Assembly: GCA_963779485.1 (NCBI GenBank)
Contig: CAVZYJ010000003.1
Coordinates: forward strand, 1-64,000
Length of the DNA stretch: 64,000 nucleotides
Direction of reading: 5' to 3'
DNA from: CAVVJA01 sp963779485
GTDB taxonomy: Bacteria > Actinomycetota > Actinomycetes > Mycobacteriales > Jatrophihabitantaceae
This document shows, piece after piece, positions 50,346 through 59,749 of the stretch. The translations under genes and the position numbers were made by a program. Below the pieces are notes generated by a model, which was given only the letters and a program-made list of their open reading frames with translations, did not search any database and was not told the origin of the DNA. Each line of letters begins with the position of its first letter. Positions within the stretch are counted from its first letter, which is position 1.

Positions 50346-51521
50346 ATGGGCCGAGTCACTCTGCAGACGATCGCCGACCGCGTCGGCGTGAGCCGAATGA
50401 CCGTCTCCAACGCCTTTTCCCGTCCCGACCAGCTATCGGCTCGGCTTCGTGATCAAATCCTGGCGGTCGCCGACGAGCTGGGCTACGTCGGGCCGGACCC
50501 GACCGCGCGCGCCCTGGCCAGTGGGACCGCCGGCGCGATCGGCCTGCTGCTGTCCGACACCGTCCCATACGCATTGACGGACGAGGTCGCGATGCAGTTC
50601 ATGGCTGGTATCGCGGACGAGCTGGGATCGAGCGGTCTAGCGCTCACACTGCTGTCGGCGGCACCGCGCGACGGCGTGGTGCAAGCGCGGGACGTCGCCA
50701 TCGACGGTGCGTTGGTCTATTCGTGCGACCCCGACTCCTCGGCCGTCGGCTGGCTCATGCGGCGCCGGCTTCCGCTGGTATTCGTTGATCAGGCGCCGGC
50801 ACCAGGCATCCCCAGCATCAACGTCGACGACCGGCTGGGGGCCTATGCCGCAGCACGGCACCTGGTCGACTTGGGGCACCGGATGGTGGCTATCGTGACG
50901 ACTGGTTATCGAGGCAATTTCGGAATCCTCACCAATCCGCTCGATCCGATCGCTGCGCATGCGGAGCGGCAACGAATGCTGGGTTGGCTAGAGGCACTCG
51001 GCGAGGCGGATATCGAGCCGATCGTCGTGCGCCAGCCACACGCTGATCCCCAGGACAACGGGTACGACGGTATGCAGGCAATCCTCGACTCCGGCGGTCG
51101 GCCCACGGGGATCCTATGTTTCTCCGACGCCATCGCGGGCGGGGTCATCCGCGCTCTTCGCGACGCGGGCCTACGCGTTCCTGAGGACGTTTCGGTCATC
51201 GGTTTCGACGACAACCCCATCGCGCGACGTATGCAGCCTGCGCTTACCACGGTGCGTCAAGACGCTCAAGGCAAAGGTCGAGCCGCGGCCGCCGCGCTGA
51301 TCAGTGCGATTACCCACGCCGACGGTCGCACCGCACGCCGCGGACGGCACGTCTTGCTCCCCACCGAGCTAATCATTCGGGACAGCACCGCCCCGCCACC
51401 CACAGCGCGGTCGGTCACTACCCAACGCCGCGGCAAGAGGCGCCCAACCTCGACAGACGCGGGATCGCGCCCCGTCGATGCATCGCTCAACCCGACCGGG
51501 CCGCGCGTTGCCGGTGGATGA
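50346..51521 (+). CDS. LacI/GalR-family transcriptional regulator
   Basis: 391 residues from ATG 50346. HTH VTLQTIADRVGVSRMTVSNA, hinge FSRPDQLSARLRDQILAVAD and LGYVGPDPTARALASGTAGA, then the periplasmic-binding-like core (LPLVFVDQAPAPGIPSINVD, GRPTGILCFSDAIAGGVIRA, LRVPEDVSVIGFDDNPIARR, PALTTVRQDAQGKGRAAAAA). The effector is likely a sugar or nucleoside. No transport or sugar gene is adjacent; the palindrome at 50004-50051 may be its operator. The C-terminal ~45 residues are a disordered Arg/Pro/Thr tail. Confidence 0.87.
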   Translation: MGRVTLQTIADRVGVSRMTVSNAFSRPDQLSARLRDQILAVADELGYVGPDPTARALASGTAGAIGLLLSDTVPYALTDEVAMQFMAGIADELGSSGLALTLLSAAPRDGVVQARDVAIDGALVYSCDPDSSAVGWLMRRRLPLVFVDQAPAPGIPSINVDDRLGAYAAARHLVDLGHRMVAIVTTGYRGNFGILTNPLDPIAAHAERQRMLGWLEALGEADIEPIVVRQPHADPQDNGYDGMQAILDSGGRPTGILCFSDAIAGGVIRALRDAGLRVPEDVSVIGFDDNPIARRMQPALTTVRQDAQGKGRAAAAALISAITHADGRTARRGRHVLLPTELIIRDSTAPPPTARSVTTQRRGKRRPTSTDAGSRPVDASLNPTGPRVAGG

Positions 51522-51625
51522 AGTGGATACCTAAGCGGTTGGGTTCGGCCTGCAGATTCCGTGCGCGGCGGATGTGTCGGCCGCGATCGGCACTCGTTGT
51601 CGGTGGTCTGCGCCAAGATCGGTGC

Positions 51626-52060
51626 ATGGCGACCGAATTCCAGGTGACGTTCGACAGTGCCGACCCAGGTGCGCACGCGGCCTTCTGGGCCGAGGCGGTG
51701 CACTACGCTCAGCCGCCACCACCGGCCGGCTTTGACTCGTGGGACGCCGCGCTCGACGCCTGGGGCGTCCCGGCCGACCACCGCAACGATCGCGCGGCGC
51801 TCGTCGACCCCGACGGCGCCGGGCCGCGCCTGTTCTTCCAGAAAGTGCCGGAGCCGAAGACGGCCAAGAACCGCGTGCACCTCGACCTCCGTGCCGCCGC
51901 CGACGTGCCACCGGAGGGACGGACGGACGCGCTCGAGGCGGAGTGCACCCGCCTGGTCGCGCTCGGCGCACGCCGGGTGCAGCGGTTGGAGGCCGACGGC
52001 ATCAACGACGTCTGCATCGTCATGCAGGACCCCGAGGGCAACGAGTTCTGCCTCGACTAA
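51626..52060 (+). CDS. Glyoxalase-like (VOC) protein
   Basis: 144 residues from ATG 51626. Pattern: EFQVTFDSADPGAHAAFWAE, AVHY, DPDGAGPRLFFQKVPEPKTA, NRVHLDLRAA and VMQDPEGNEFCLD. This is the common actinobacterial glyoxalase_6 module, of unknown substrate. Upstream alternative starts give an Arg-rich extension antisense to nothing conserved and are rejected. Single-gene unit. Confidence 0.83.
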   Translation: MATEFQVTFDSADPGAHAAFWAEAVHYAQPPPPAGFDSWDAALDAWGVPADHRNDRAALVDPDGAGPRLFFQKVPEPKTAKNRVHLDLRAAADVPPEGRTDALEAECTRLVALGARRVQRLEADGINDVCIVMQDPEGNEFCLD

Positions 52061-52401
52061 GTAGGGCGTGGGTCAGGTGACCACACTCAGCCCGCTCATC
52101 GGCATGTCCCGTCGTTGGCAGCAGACCAAGACACCGACGGATTGATCTGCGCAGCCGGAATGATGATCGGCGCACGCATCCGTTCGCGCAGATCGACGGC
52201 TCGGTGCGTGCCAAAGCGGATGCACCACCGACCGGAACGCCTCGCGTTGCGGGGCGCCAATCGCCCTCGCACGCTGAGGAGAGGCAAGGACGTGGTGGGC
52301 GACTGATCGAAGCTTGGCTGTGGCCTCGGTCGGTTCGGTTCGGGGCTGTTCTTGTTTGTCCTTCTGTCGGCTTGGTGCGGACTGCCGTACGTTGCTCGGA
52401 T
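52061..52401. other. Intergenic stretch before the nitroreductase-like gene
   Basis: No gene supported. The open frame that continues upstream of the next gene is Arg/Pro-rich and lacks ribosome sites; the minus-strand frames at 52020-52632 are shadows. Confidence 0.35.
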
Positions 52402-53863
52402 ATGACGCGTGTGCTCCACGAGCTGACGATGTTTGTGCCGGGTCTGGACTGGTTTGATCCGCAGCCCGACGACCGCCTCGTGCACACGTTCACCAGCAAC
52501 GATCCTGACCACTTGCCTCGCTTCTATAAGCAGTACGGCGACGATCTGCCGCGCGTCCGGCTCGCCGGCACGATGCCGCCGCTGCCCGCGGCATCCGGGG
52601 TGCTGGCCGGGACGGCGACGGCGCGGGGGCATCCGGTCGGCCTGGCCGCCGTGTCGCCGCTGCTGTACTTGTCGGCCGGTATCACCCGGGTGATGCAGCG
52701 GCGGGCCGGGCCCGACTACCCGATGCGCGCCGCGGGCTCGGCCGGCGCCCGGTTCCCGCTAGAGCTCTATCTGACGGTGCCGCAGGGCGGGCCAGGTGAC
52801 GTGCCTGCAGGCGTGCACTGGTACCACCCGCGCGACCATGCGTTGGTCAGGATCGGACCGCCGCCGATCGGCGCCGACCCGGCATTGGTCATCACCGGCG
52901 TGCCGTGGCGGACCGGGTGGCGCTACCGGGAGCGTGGATTCCGCCATATTTATTGGGATGCCGGCACCGTGTTGTCGCACCTGCTGGCGCTGGCCGACGC
53001 GCTGGGTCTGCGGGCCGATCTGTACCCGACGTTCCCGGACGCGGCGGTGGGGGAGCTGGTCGGCTGCGACGGCGTCTTCGAGTTCCCGGTGGCGGTGCTC
53101 GGTTTCGGCGACCGTCCGGCGCTAGCAGCCAGCGGCGCCGCAGTCCGCGGCGAACTAGACGATGACAGCATCGCGTTTCCGCTCGCCGTGGCGGCCCAGC
53201 GAGCCGGCGACGCTGCCAACCTCGGCGCGCCGCTGCCGCGCGGTTCTGCCGTCGCGCCGGTTGATGGTGTGGGCCGGCTGGACGAGCTGCTGCTCGCCCG
53301 CTCGTCGCACCGCCGCCTGGATCCGTCGGGCAGCCTGCCCCGCGACGCCGTCGAGGGGTTAATGCGCAGCGCGATGCGCGGCGTCGATGTGCCGCACTTC
53401 GTCGCGGTCAACGACGTCACGGGCGTGATGCCCGGCCTGTACCGGTGGCCCGACCTCGACACGCCGCTACGCATCGGGGACCTGCGCGGTGAGCTGTACG
53501 AGGCGTCGACGGGGCAGGGGTTGCCGCGCGACGCCGCGTTCGTGGTCATCTCGGCCATCGACGGCGCCGGCCTGTCCGACCCGCGGTTACCGCGACGCGC
53601 AGCTGCTCGCCGGCCTGGTGATGGGCCGCCTGCATATTCTCGCGCCCACCGTCAGAGCAGGCGCGAACGGCATGACCTTCGACGACGTGCTGATTCCGGC
53701 GCTGCTCGGCGATGTCGGTGCTGCGGACCTGCTCTGCTTGCTGTGGACCTGCGTCGGCGTGCCCGAATACCGCCCCAAGGCTGGCGGCGCTCCGTCCGCG
53801 CCAACGACGATCACCATGGTCGAACCACGCTTGGACGACGGCCCTACACCGCCCTCGCGGTGA
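52402..53863 (+). pseudogene. SagB-type nitroreductase-family dehydrogenase, single frameshift near the C-terminus
   Basis: ATG 52402 gives MTRVLHELTMFVPGLDWFDP, PVGLAAVSPLLYLSAGITRV, RAAGSAGARFPLELYLTVPQ and HYHPRDHALVRIG-like VHWYHPRDHALV, the first flavin-binding unit. A second unit includes LDELLLARSSHRRLDPSGSL. Near 53580-53590 the frame shifts and resumes as YRDAQLLAGLVMGRLHILAP, FDDVLIPALLGDVGAADLLC. SagB-like enzymes oxidise azolines to azoles or act on other substrates with FMN. No cyclodehydratase or peptide gene is nearby. One base restores the frame, so it may be intact in the cell. Confidence 0.7.
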
Positions 53864-54035
53864 CCTCGACCAGGACACGGCCGGGTTGCGCTGGACCTTC
53901 CCGACCGGGTCGCCGAAGCGCGGGCGTCGGTAACGACGCTGCCACCAGCCCCAAACGAGTAGTGATGACTGCCTGGCGGCCTGGGTCAGCTACCCAAGTG
54001 CCGGGCCTCGAGGAATTCGGCACGGACGAGCTGGA

Positions 54036-54785
54036 TCACGTGATGTCCCGGGTCAGGGTGTAGGCCGCGCCGATGAGCGCGGGGATGAGCGCCCACGCGA
54101 GCAGCACCAGCAGGGAGCCCGTGGTGCCGAAGAGGTCTACGCCGTCGGGCTGGGGTTGGTCAGGTGGATAGAGGACGCCCTGCATGGCGCCGCCTGGCAG
54201 GTACGGGTAGGCATTTCTGACCTTTGGGATCGCCACGAGAATGTTTTCGAGCGCGAGGAGGAAGACGAGACCGACGACCATCGCGACGATCTGGTTGCGG
54301 AGCAGGGCGCCGACTCCGATGCCCATGATCGCGAGCAGCAGGAATATGACCGGGAAGCCGAAGATCGCGCGCCGCAGGTCGGGGTCGGACAGCGAGAAGT
54401 CGATGCCTTTCGTGGACAGCCATGGCAGCGCGATCATCAGTTGGACGGCGAGGCAGGCAAGCGCGTATGCCAGGCCGATGATCGCGTAGCTCAAGAGTTT
54501 TGCGGCGACGACCGTCCAACGGGAGGGCGTCTGCAGGACGGTCGGCGTGATGGTCTGGTAGCGGAACTCGGTCGTGATGCCGAGTACGCCGAGGATGAAC
54601 GCCGTGACGATCGCACCATTCGCGTTCGCGAAGAGCAGCGGTACGTCGGCGGGCGATTTCACGTCGTTCGAAGCCAACGTGGCCACGACGGAGAGCACGC
54701 CGACCGCTATGGCGAGCAAGAGCATCCAGAACCAGACCTGCGTCGTGCGCAGCTTCAACAGCTCGGCGCGGACCAGTCGGATCAT
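54036..54785 (-). CDS. ABC-2 type transporter permease
   Basis: 249 residues with six predicted helices: VWFWMLLLAIAVGVLSVVAT, VTAFILGVLGITTEFRYQTI, LLSYAIIGLAYALACLAVQL, FGFPVIFLLLAIMGIGVGAL, MVVGLVFLLALENILVAIP and LLVLLAWALIPALIGAAYTL. The GITTEFRYQTITPTVLQTPS loop is typical of ABC-2 permeases. Its ATG overlaps the ATPase stop (ATGA), so the pair is coupled. Substrate unknown; drug or lipid export is usual. Confidence 0.87.
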   Translation of the reverse strand: MIRLVRAELLKLRTTQVWFWMLLLAIAVGVLSVVATLASNDVKSPADVPLLFANANGAIVTAFILGVLGITTEFRYQTITPTVLQTPSRWTVVAAKLLSYAIIGLAYALACLAVQLMIALPWLSTKGIDFSLSDPDLRRAIFGFPVIFLLLAIMGIGVGALLRNQIVAMVVGLVFLLALENILVAIPKVRNAYPYLPGGAMQGVLYPPDQPQPDGVDLFGTTGSLLVLLAWALIPALIGAAYTLTRDIT

Positions 54786-55696
54786 TCGGCGGCTTCTTCA
54801 GCGGTCAGTGCGAAGAACACGTCCTCGAGGTCGGAACGCAACGCGCTCAGCTCGTGCAACTCGACGCCGGCGCCGAACGCAAGATGGCCCACTGCTTCTA
54901 GCGTCAGCCCGCTGATGCGCAGCACGTTCCCGTCGGCAGCGGCCACGGTGCCGCCGTCGGACGACACGGCCGCGGCCAGCGGATCGGGGGTGGGTGTGCG
55001 CACGACCACGACATCCGAACCGGCGGTGAGCTCCGCGATCGTGCCCTGCCGCACGAAGCGGCCCCGGTTCAGGATGACCACCCGGTCGGCGACCGCCTCG
55101 ACCTCGGCGAGCTGATGGCTCGAGATGAGAACGGTGCGGCCCTGGTCAGCGAGCCTGCGGAGCAGCCCGCGCAGCCAGCGGATGCCGTCCGGGTCCAGCC
55201 CGTTCGCCGGTTCGTCCAGCACGATCACCCGCGGGTCTCCGACCAGCGCGGCGGCCAGGCTGAGGCGCTGCCGCATCCCCATCGAGTAGCCGCGGACCTT
55301 GCGCCGTGCGGCATCGCGCAGCCCGACCAGCTCGAGCACCTCGTCGGCACGCGCCATCGGCAGGCCGGCGACCGTGCAGAGGATGCGCAGGTGGTTGCGC
55401 GCCGTGCGAGCCGGGTGGAAGCTCGACGACTCGAGCGCCGCCCCGACGACCAGCGTGGGGTTGTGCAGCCGGTGGTACGGCAGGCCGCCGATGGTCGCGT
55501 GCCCAGCAGTCGGGTGGACGAGACCGAGCACCATGCGCAGCGTGGTGGTCTTGCCCGCGCCGTTGGGACCGAGGAAGCCGGTGACCGAACCGGGTTCGAC
55601 CGTGAAGCTCAGCCGGTCGACTGCGCGGATCTTGCCGCGGAAGACCTTCGTCAAGTCGTCGACGACGATCCGTCCGTCGAGGGCCGCCTGTGTCAC
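54782..55696 (-). CDS. ABC transporter ATP-binding protein
   Basis: 304 residues from GTG 55696, overlapping the LLM stop. Walker A FLGPNGAGKTTTLRMVLGLV, Q loop region VVGAALESSSFHPARTARNH, signature YSMGMRQRLSLAAALVGDPR, Walker B VIVLDEPANGLDPDGIRWLR and H loop TVLISSHQLAEVEAVADRVV. A C-terminal ~90-residue domain resembles the DUF4162 tail of drug/bacitracin-type exporters. It works as a dimer with the downstream permease. Confidence 0.92.
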   Translation of the reverse strand: MTQAALDGRIVVDDLTKVFRGKIRAVDRLSFTVEPGSVTGFLGPNGAGKTTTLRMVLGLVHPTAGHATIGGLPYHRLHNPTLVVGAALESSSFHPARTARNHLRILCTVAGLPMARADEVLELVGLRDAARRKVRGYSMGMRQRLSLAAALVGDPRVIVLDEPANGLDPDGIRWLRGLLRRLADQGRTVLISSHQLAEVEAVADRVVILNRGRFVRQGTIAELTAGSDVVVVRTPTPDPLAAAVSSDGGTVAAADGNVLRISGLTLEAVGHLAFGAGVELHELSALRSDLEDVFFALTAEEAAE

Positions 55697-56682
55697 GCGA
55701 ACTCCGCAGCGACCGCGTTGGCGAACAGGTCCGTGCTCGCCGGGTCGTACGCGGCGTCGGCGAAGTTCCCGATCGCGTACGTCATGCCCATCTGCTCGGC
55801 CTCGCGGAGCCGCTCGACGAGTTGCTCCGGAGTGCCCACCAGCGGGCCTGTGCGGTACATCCGCTGGTAGCGCTCGAGCTCGTCGGCCGGGATGAGCGGC
55901 TGGTAATGCGCGGTGATCCACTCCAGCTTGTCCTGGACGTCCTTCTCGGTCTCGCCGATCACGACGTTGTAGTTGCCGGAGCGGACGATTTCGCCGAAGT
56001 CGCGGCCGACGTCGCGGCAGTGCTGCTCGAGGATCTGCGACTTGTGCTTGAACGTCTCAGGCGTGGCGTCGAAGTTGGTGTACTGCGCGTACTGCGCGGC
56101 AATGCGGAGCGTCTTCTTCTCACCGCCACCGGCGATCCACAACGGGATGCCGCCGTCCTGCAACGGCAGCGGGCGGCAGATCGCGCCGTCGACCTGGTAG
56201 TGCACGCCGTCGAGCGTGGCGACGCCTTCCGTCCACGCCTGACGCAGGATCTGGACGCCTTCCTCGAGCATCGCCAACCTCGTGCCGTCGCTGGGGAATC
56301 CGTAGCCGTAGGCGCGCCACTCGTGCTCGTACCACCCGCCGCCGATACCCATCTCGATCCGTCCACCTGAGATGACGTCGCAGGTGGCGGCCACCTTCGC
56401 GAGATAGACGGGGTTGCGATAGCCGATACAGGTGCACATCTGGCCAAGCCGCAGTCGGTCCGTCGTTGCCGCGAACGCGGCCATGAGCGTCCACGCCTCG
56501 TGGGTTGCCTCTTCGGACGGGACCGGGACGGTGTGGAAGTGGTCATAGACCCAAAGAGAAGAATATGCAGGTGTCGCGTCGGTCTTGCGCGCAAAGTCGA
56601 GCATCGTTGGCCATTGCTTCTCGGGCGGGATGCCGACGAGATCGAGACGCCAGCCCTGCGGAAGGAACACACCAAAGCGCAT
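55693..56682 (-). CDS. LLM-class F420-dependent oxidoreductase
   Basis: 329 residues: MRFGVFLPQGWRLDLVGIPP, SSLWVYDHFHTVPVPSEEAT, ATTDRLRLGQMCTCIGYRNP, GGRIEMGIGGGWYEHEWRAY and GGIPLWIAGGGEKKTLRIAA. This is the F420-type luciferase-like subfamily (TIGR03560-like). It is the first gene of a coupled operon with an ABC exporter. The frame is complete, unlike the LLM copy at 22.7 kb. Confidence 0.9.
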   Translation of the reverse strand: MRFGVFLPQGWRLDLVGIPPEKQWPTMLDFARKTDATPAYSSLWVYDHFHTVPVPSEEATHEAWTLMAAFAATTDRLRLGQMCTCIGYRNPVYLAKVAATCDVISGGRIEMGIGGGWYEHEWRAYGYGFPSDGTRLAMLEEGVQILRQAWTEGVATLDGVHYQVDGAICRPLPLQDGGIPLWIAGGGEKKTLRIAAQYAQYTNFDATPETFKHKSQILEQHCRDVGRDFGEIVRSGNYNVVIGETEKDVQDKLEWITAHYQPLIPADELERYQRMYRTGPLVGTPEQLVERLREAEQMGMTYAIGNFADAAYDPASTDLFANAVAAEFA

Positions 56683-56803
56683 GATCCGCAGCCTACGGCG
56701 AGCCCAGTGCCCGGGCGAGGGTCATCCGGAGCCCTCGGGTGGCAGACGCCGGCCAGGATCGGGAGGGCGTTGACTGTCGGACTGCGGCCATACAATGCCG
56801 TCC

Positions 56804-57265
56804 ATGGCCCGGACGGATGCCGCTTCCCGAGTGATCGCGGCCCCGCCGGACCGCGTCTATGCGGCGCTCGTCGATCCAGATGCGCTTGCGGCATGGCTCC
56901 CGCCGAAGGGGATGACCGGCAGGTTCGAGCGATTCGACGCCCGGCCGGGTGGCTCCTACCGGATGGTGCTGACTTATGCGGACGCGTCGAGCGCGCCGGG
57001 CAAGGCCTCCGCGGATTCCGACATCGTTGAGGCTCGCTTCATCGACATCGTCCCGGGTGCGCGGGTCGTCCAGGCGGTGGACTTCGTCTCCGACGAACCG
57101 GCGTACGCCGGCACCATGACCATGACCTGGGAGGTCGCGAAAGTCGACGCTGGGACTCGGGTTGCGATCCGAGCCGATGACGTTCCCGACGGCATCTCCG
57201 CGGAGGATCACGCGGCCGGGCTCGCGTCCTCGCTGGCGAATCTGGCTGCATATCTCGAGCGATAA
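56804..57265 (+). CDS. SRPBCC/AHSA1-domain protein
   Basis: 153 residues from ATG 56804 (ATG 56795 possible). START-like fold: ASRVIAAPPDRVYAALVDPD, ALAAWLPPKGMTGRFERFDA, RPGGSYRMVLTYAD and GTMTMTWEVAKVDAGTRVAI. AHSA1-like proteins bind hydrophobic ligands or act with ArsR regulators; none is adjacent. Divergent to the LLM/ABC operon with 121 bp between. Confidence 0.85.
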   Translation: MARTDAASRVIAAPPDRVYAALVDPDALAAWLPPKGMTGRFERFDARPGGSYRMVLTYADASSAPGKASADSDIVEARFIDIVPGARVVQAVDFVSDEPAYAGTMTMTWEVAKVDAGTRVAIRADDVPDGISAEDHAAGLASSLANLAAYLER

Positions 57266-57427
57266 GGCCCGAACGCGAGTATGCCTCCGACGGGTCGCGG
57301 GCCTACCCGTCCTCGATCTGCACGACTGACAAGCCACGCGACCACTGCGCGATCGCCTCCGCGCGGGTCCGCGTCATGAGGGCGTGTCGCAGGCCGCCGG
57401 TGGACGAGCCATCGGCAGACTGGCAGC

Positions 57428-58141
57428 GTGCCCACTGATCCGAGACAGATCCGAATTAGCATTGTGCTGTTCGCCTTGACCGTTACTGCCGCCGCGGTCG
57501 ATGCCGTCACCTTCCTCGGGCTGGGACATGCCTTCGCCGCACTCGCCACCGGGAACGTACTACTGCTGGGTTTCGGCGTCGCGAATGCACCGGGGACGCC
57601 GATCGCCCGTCCTGCCGAAGCTCTGGCCGCGTTCTTGGCTGGCGTCGCCGCGGCCCATGCCGTCATCGTGCGGGTGAGTCGGCGCGGGCGGCGCTGGTTC
57701 GAAATCGCGCTCGCCGTCGAGGTCACCGTGATCGCGGGCGCAGGGGTGTACGCGACCGCCGTCAGCGGGACGAACAGCCTCCCGGAGCAAGCTATGGCCA
57801 TCGTCGTCATCCTGCTCGCCTGCGCCATGGGGTGGCGCAACCGCACGATGCTCGAGGCAGGGATTCCGGACATGCCCACCACCGTGGTGCAGACCACCTT
57901 GGTCAAGGCACTCATGGATGTTCTGTCATTCCGCTCCGGCCCCGCCCGCGCGCCGGTCCTGGCGCGGTCGCGCCGCGCCGCGACCGTTGTCGGCATCTTC
58001 ACCGGAGGGGCGATCGGCGCGCTACTGCTCCGGCTTGGCCCAGGACCCGCACTGATCTGCATCGCAGGATTCGAGGCCTGCGTAGCGGCTCTCTATTCTC
58101 GTGCCCCCCGGCTCCAGCCGCCAGCGAGCGCGGGGCACTGA
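57428..58141 (+). CDS. DUF1275 (YoaK-type) membrane protein
   Basis: 237 residues with six hydrophobic segments (VLFALTVTAAAVDAVTFLGL, ALATGNVLLLGFGVAN, ALAAFLAGVAAAHAVIV, FEIALAVEVTVIAGAGVYAT, VVGIFTGGAIGALLLRL). The signature TFLGLGHAFAALATGNVLLL matches the YoaK family's xF.......TGN. No transport activity is established. Start GTG 57428; 57266-57427 holds no gene. Confidence 0.85.
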   Translation: MPTDPRQIRISIVLFALTVTAAAVDAVTFLGLGHAFAALATGNVLLLGFGVANAPGTPIARPAEALAAFLAGVAAAHAVIVRVSRRGRRWFEIALAVEVTVIAGAGVYATAVSGTNSLPEQAMAIVVILLACAMGWRNRTMLEAGIPDMPTTVVQTTLVKALMDVLSFRSGPARAPVLARSRRAATVVGIFTGGAIGALLLRLGPGPALICIAGFEACVAALYSRAPRLQPPASAGH

Positions 58142-58228
58142 AGTCCCAGTGCCGTTGAGGCTGGACGTCGGGAGTGGATCGGCGATGATGTCGCCACGAC
58201 CTTCCGTTGGTGACGAGAGGTAGCCCTG

Positions 58229-59401
58229 ATGCCCTGGCACCCGCACAACCTGACCGAACACGCTGACGCCACTTCCGTGAATGGGCCACCGGTCAGCCAC
58301 GTCGTGACCGCTGAGCGGACGCAGCATGTGTTTCACCGGGGCTTGGGCTTGGGTGAAGGGCCGCAGGTGCTCGTCGAGCTGTGGTGGCTGCCCGGGGAGA
58401 AACCCCAGTGGGGGGTGCTGGGTGCCGGCTCCGGTGCCGACATGTCGGTGTTCGGGGGGTGGCTGGCCTCGCACGTGGTCGAGTCCGACGGAACCCAGCA
58501 CGTGTTCGTCGATGACGGTACGGACGTGCACCCGTACGAGTTGTGGTGGCGCGGCCCCGGGCCGGACCGGGCCGGGGATTTGAGCAAGCTGGTCGGGCAG
58601 CCGGCGCTGTCGGGCGGCGGGCCGTTGGCCAGCCACGTGTTCGTCGCGCAGGGCACGCAGCACGTCTTCACGACTGCGACGGGCGACATCGACGGTATGC
58701 CGGTCGGTGGGCACGTGTGTGAGTTCCTGTGGGGCGGTAGCGAGCCGGTGCAGGTGGTGGACCTGACGATGCGGGCGGCTGGGGCGCCGACGCCGAATCC
58801 CGGCACGCAGTTGGCTAGTCACGTCGTGGAGGGCCCGTTCACGGCCGAACGCAGCCAGCATGTGTTCTACCTGGCGGGGCGGGAGATCTTCGAGCTGCGC
58901 TGGGGCGCCGACAAGGTCACCACCTTCCGGGGTTTGATCGGCAGCGCCTCCGGGGAGCGAGGAGCCGCGGCGCATGCCCCGGCGACGCATGTCGATCCGG
59001 ACGGTACCCAGCATCTGTTTTATGCCGCGACCGACGGGCATCTGTTCGAGCTGATGTGGAAGGGTGACGAGGATCCGGTGGGACGCGAGCTGACCGTGCA
59101 CAGCACCGGTGTCGGGCCGGCGCCGAACGCGCTCACCGGACCGGCCAGCCACCTGTTCCTCGCCGAGGGCACACACCACATCTACTACGTCAGCAACGAG
59201 CAGCACATCATCGAGATGTGGTGGTATCCGGGGGAGGATCCGCACCACGAGGACCTCACCGTGCAGACTGGTGCCCCGCTCGCGTTTCCCGACCGGCCGG
59301 TCAGCCACGTCTTCGTCGACATCGCCAATCAGCAGAGCACCCAGCACGTTTTCTACACCTCGATCTATGCCCTGATCATCGAACTGTGGTGGCAGGCGTG
59401 A
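58229..59401 (+). CDS. Seven-repeat beta-propeller (lectin-like) protein
   Basis: 390 residues without signal peptide or membrane helix. Seven repeats of ~45-55 residues share (A/V)SHV...(G/S)TQHVF(Y)....(I/V)..ELWW: starts near residues 22, 76, 131, 190, 250, 302 and 356, e.g. WLASHVVESDGTQHVFVDD and PVSHVFVDIANQQSTQHVFY. The last repeat ends at LWWQA, and the N-terminal WHPHNLTEHADATS supplies its missing strand, so the ring is probably closed by a velcro strand. Aromatic patches and His suggest carbohydrate or polymer binding as in fungal fucose lectins; this is inference. Confidence 0.72.
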   Translation: MPWHPHNLTEHADATSVNGPPVSHVVTAERTQHVFHRGLGLGEGPQVLVELWWLPGEKPQWGVLGAGSGADMSVFGGWLASHVVESDGTQHVFVDDGTDVHPYELWWRGPGPDRAGDLSKLVGQPALSGGGPLASHVFVAQGTQHVFTTATGDIDGMPVGGHVCEFLWGGSEPVQVVDLTMRAAGAPTPNPGTQLASHVVEGPFTAERSQHVFYLAGREIFELRWGADKVTTFRGLIGSASGERGAAAHAPATHVDPDGTQHLFYAATDGHLFELMWKGDEDPVGRELTVHSTGVGPAPNALTGPASHLFLAEGTHHIYYVSNEQHIIEMWWYPGEDPHHEDLTVQTGAPLAFPDRPVSHVFVDIANQQSTQHVFYTSIYALIIELWWQA

Positions 59402-59749
59402 CCCCGCGACGCTCACGGCCGCAACGCGTCTGCCGCCGATTGGATCCAGGCGACACAGGCCGCCCAGTGCTTTCGCGTCGCCGACCTCCGCGCGGTCGAG
59501 GGCCAAATATTTCCAGATACGCGCGGGTCCCCCGCTGGGAAGACAAGGATGGGTAATCACGTACTGATAAGACAACTCCGGATGCTGGCGTTGTAGCGCC
59601 AGTGGGATCGACGGTGCACGCGCACTTTGCCTAGTGTCCTGTCGCGCACAAGGGGGGCCGACCTCATGGTCACGCCATGGCGATCACTTGCACGAACGAT
59701 CCGACGCTCCGGCAACACGAGGAGGGCGTCGAAGGGTTGGGAGGCACGG
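59402..59749. other. Gap before the membrane hydrolase-like gene
   Basis: No separate gene. A TTG-started frame (59627) extends the next gene upstream but with poor codon use and no ribosome site. The promoter of the large membrane gene should lie here. Confidence 0.4.

Noticed and set aside
52402..53863. Thiazole/oxazole-modified peptide cluster around the SagB-like gene
   Set aside because: No YcaO cyclodehydratase, docking protein or Cys/Ser-rich precursor gene is seen in the neighbouring 10 kb.
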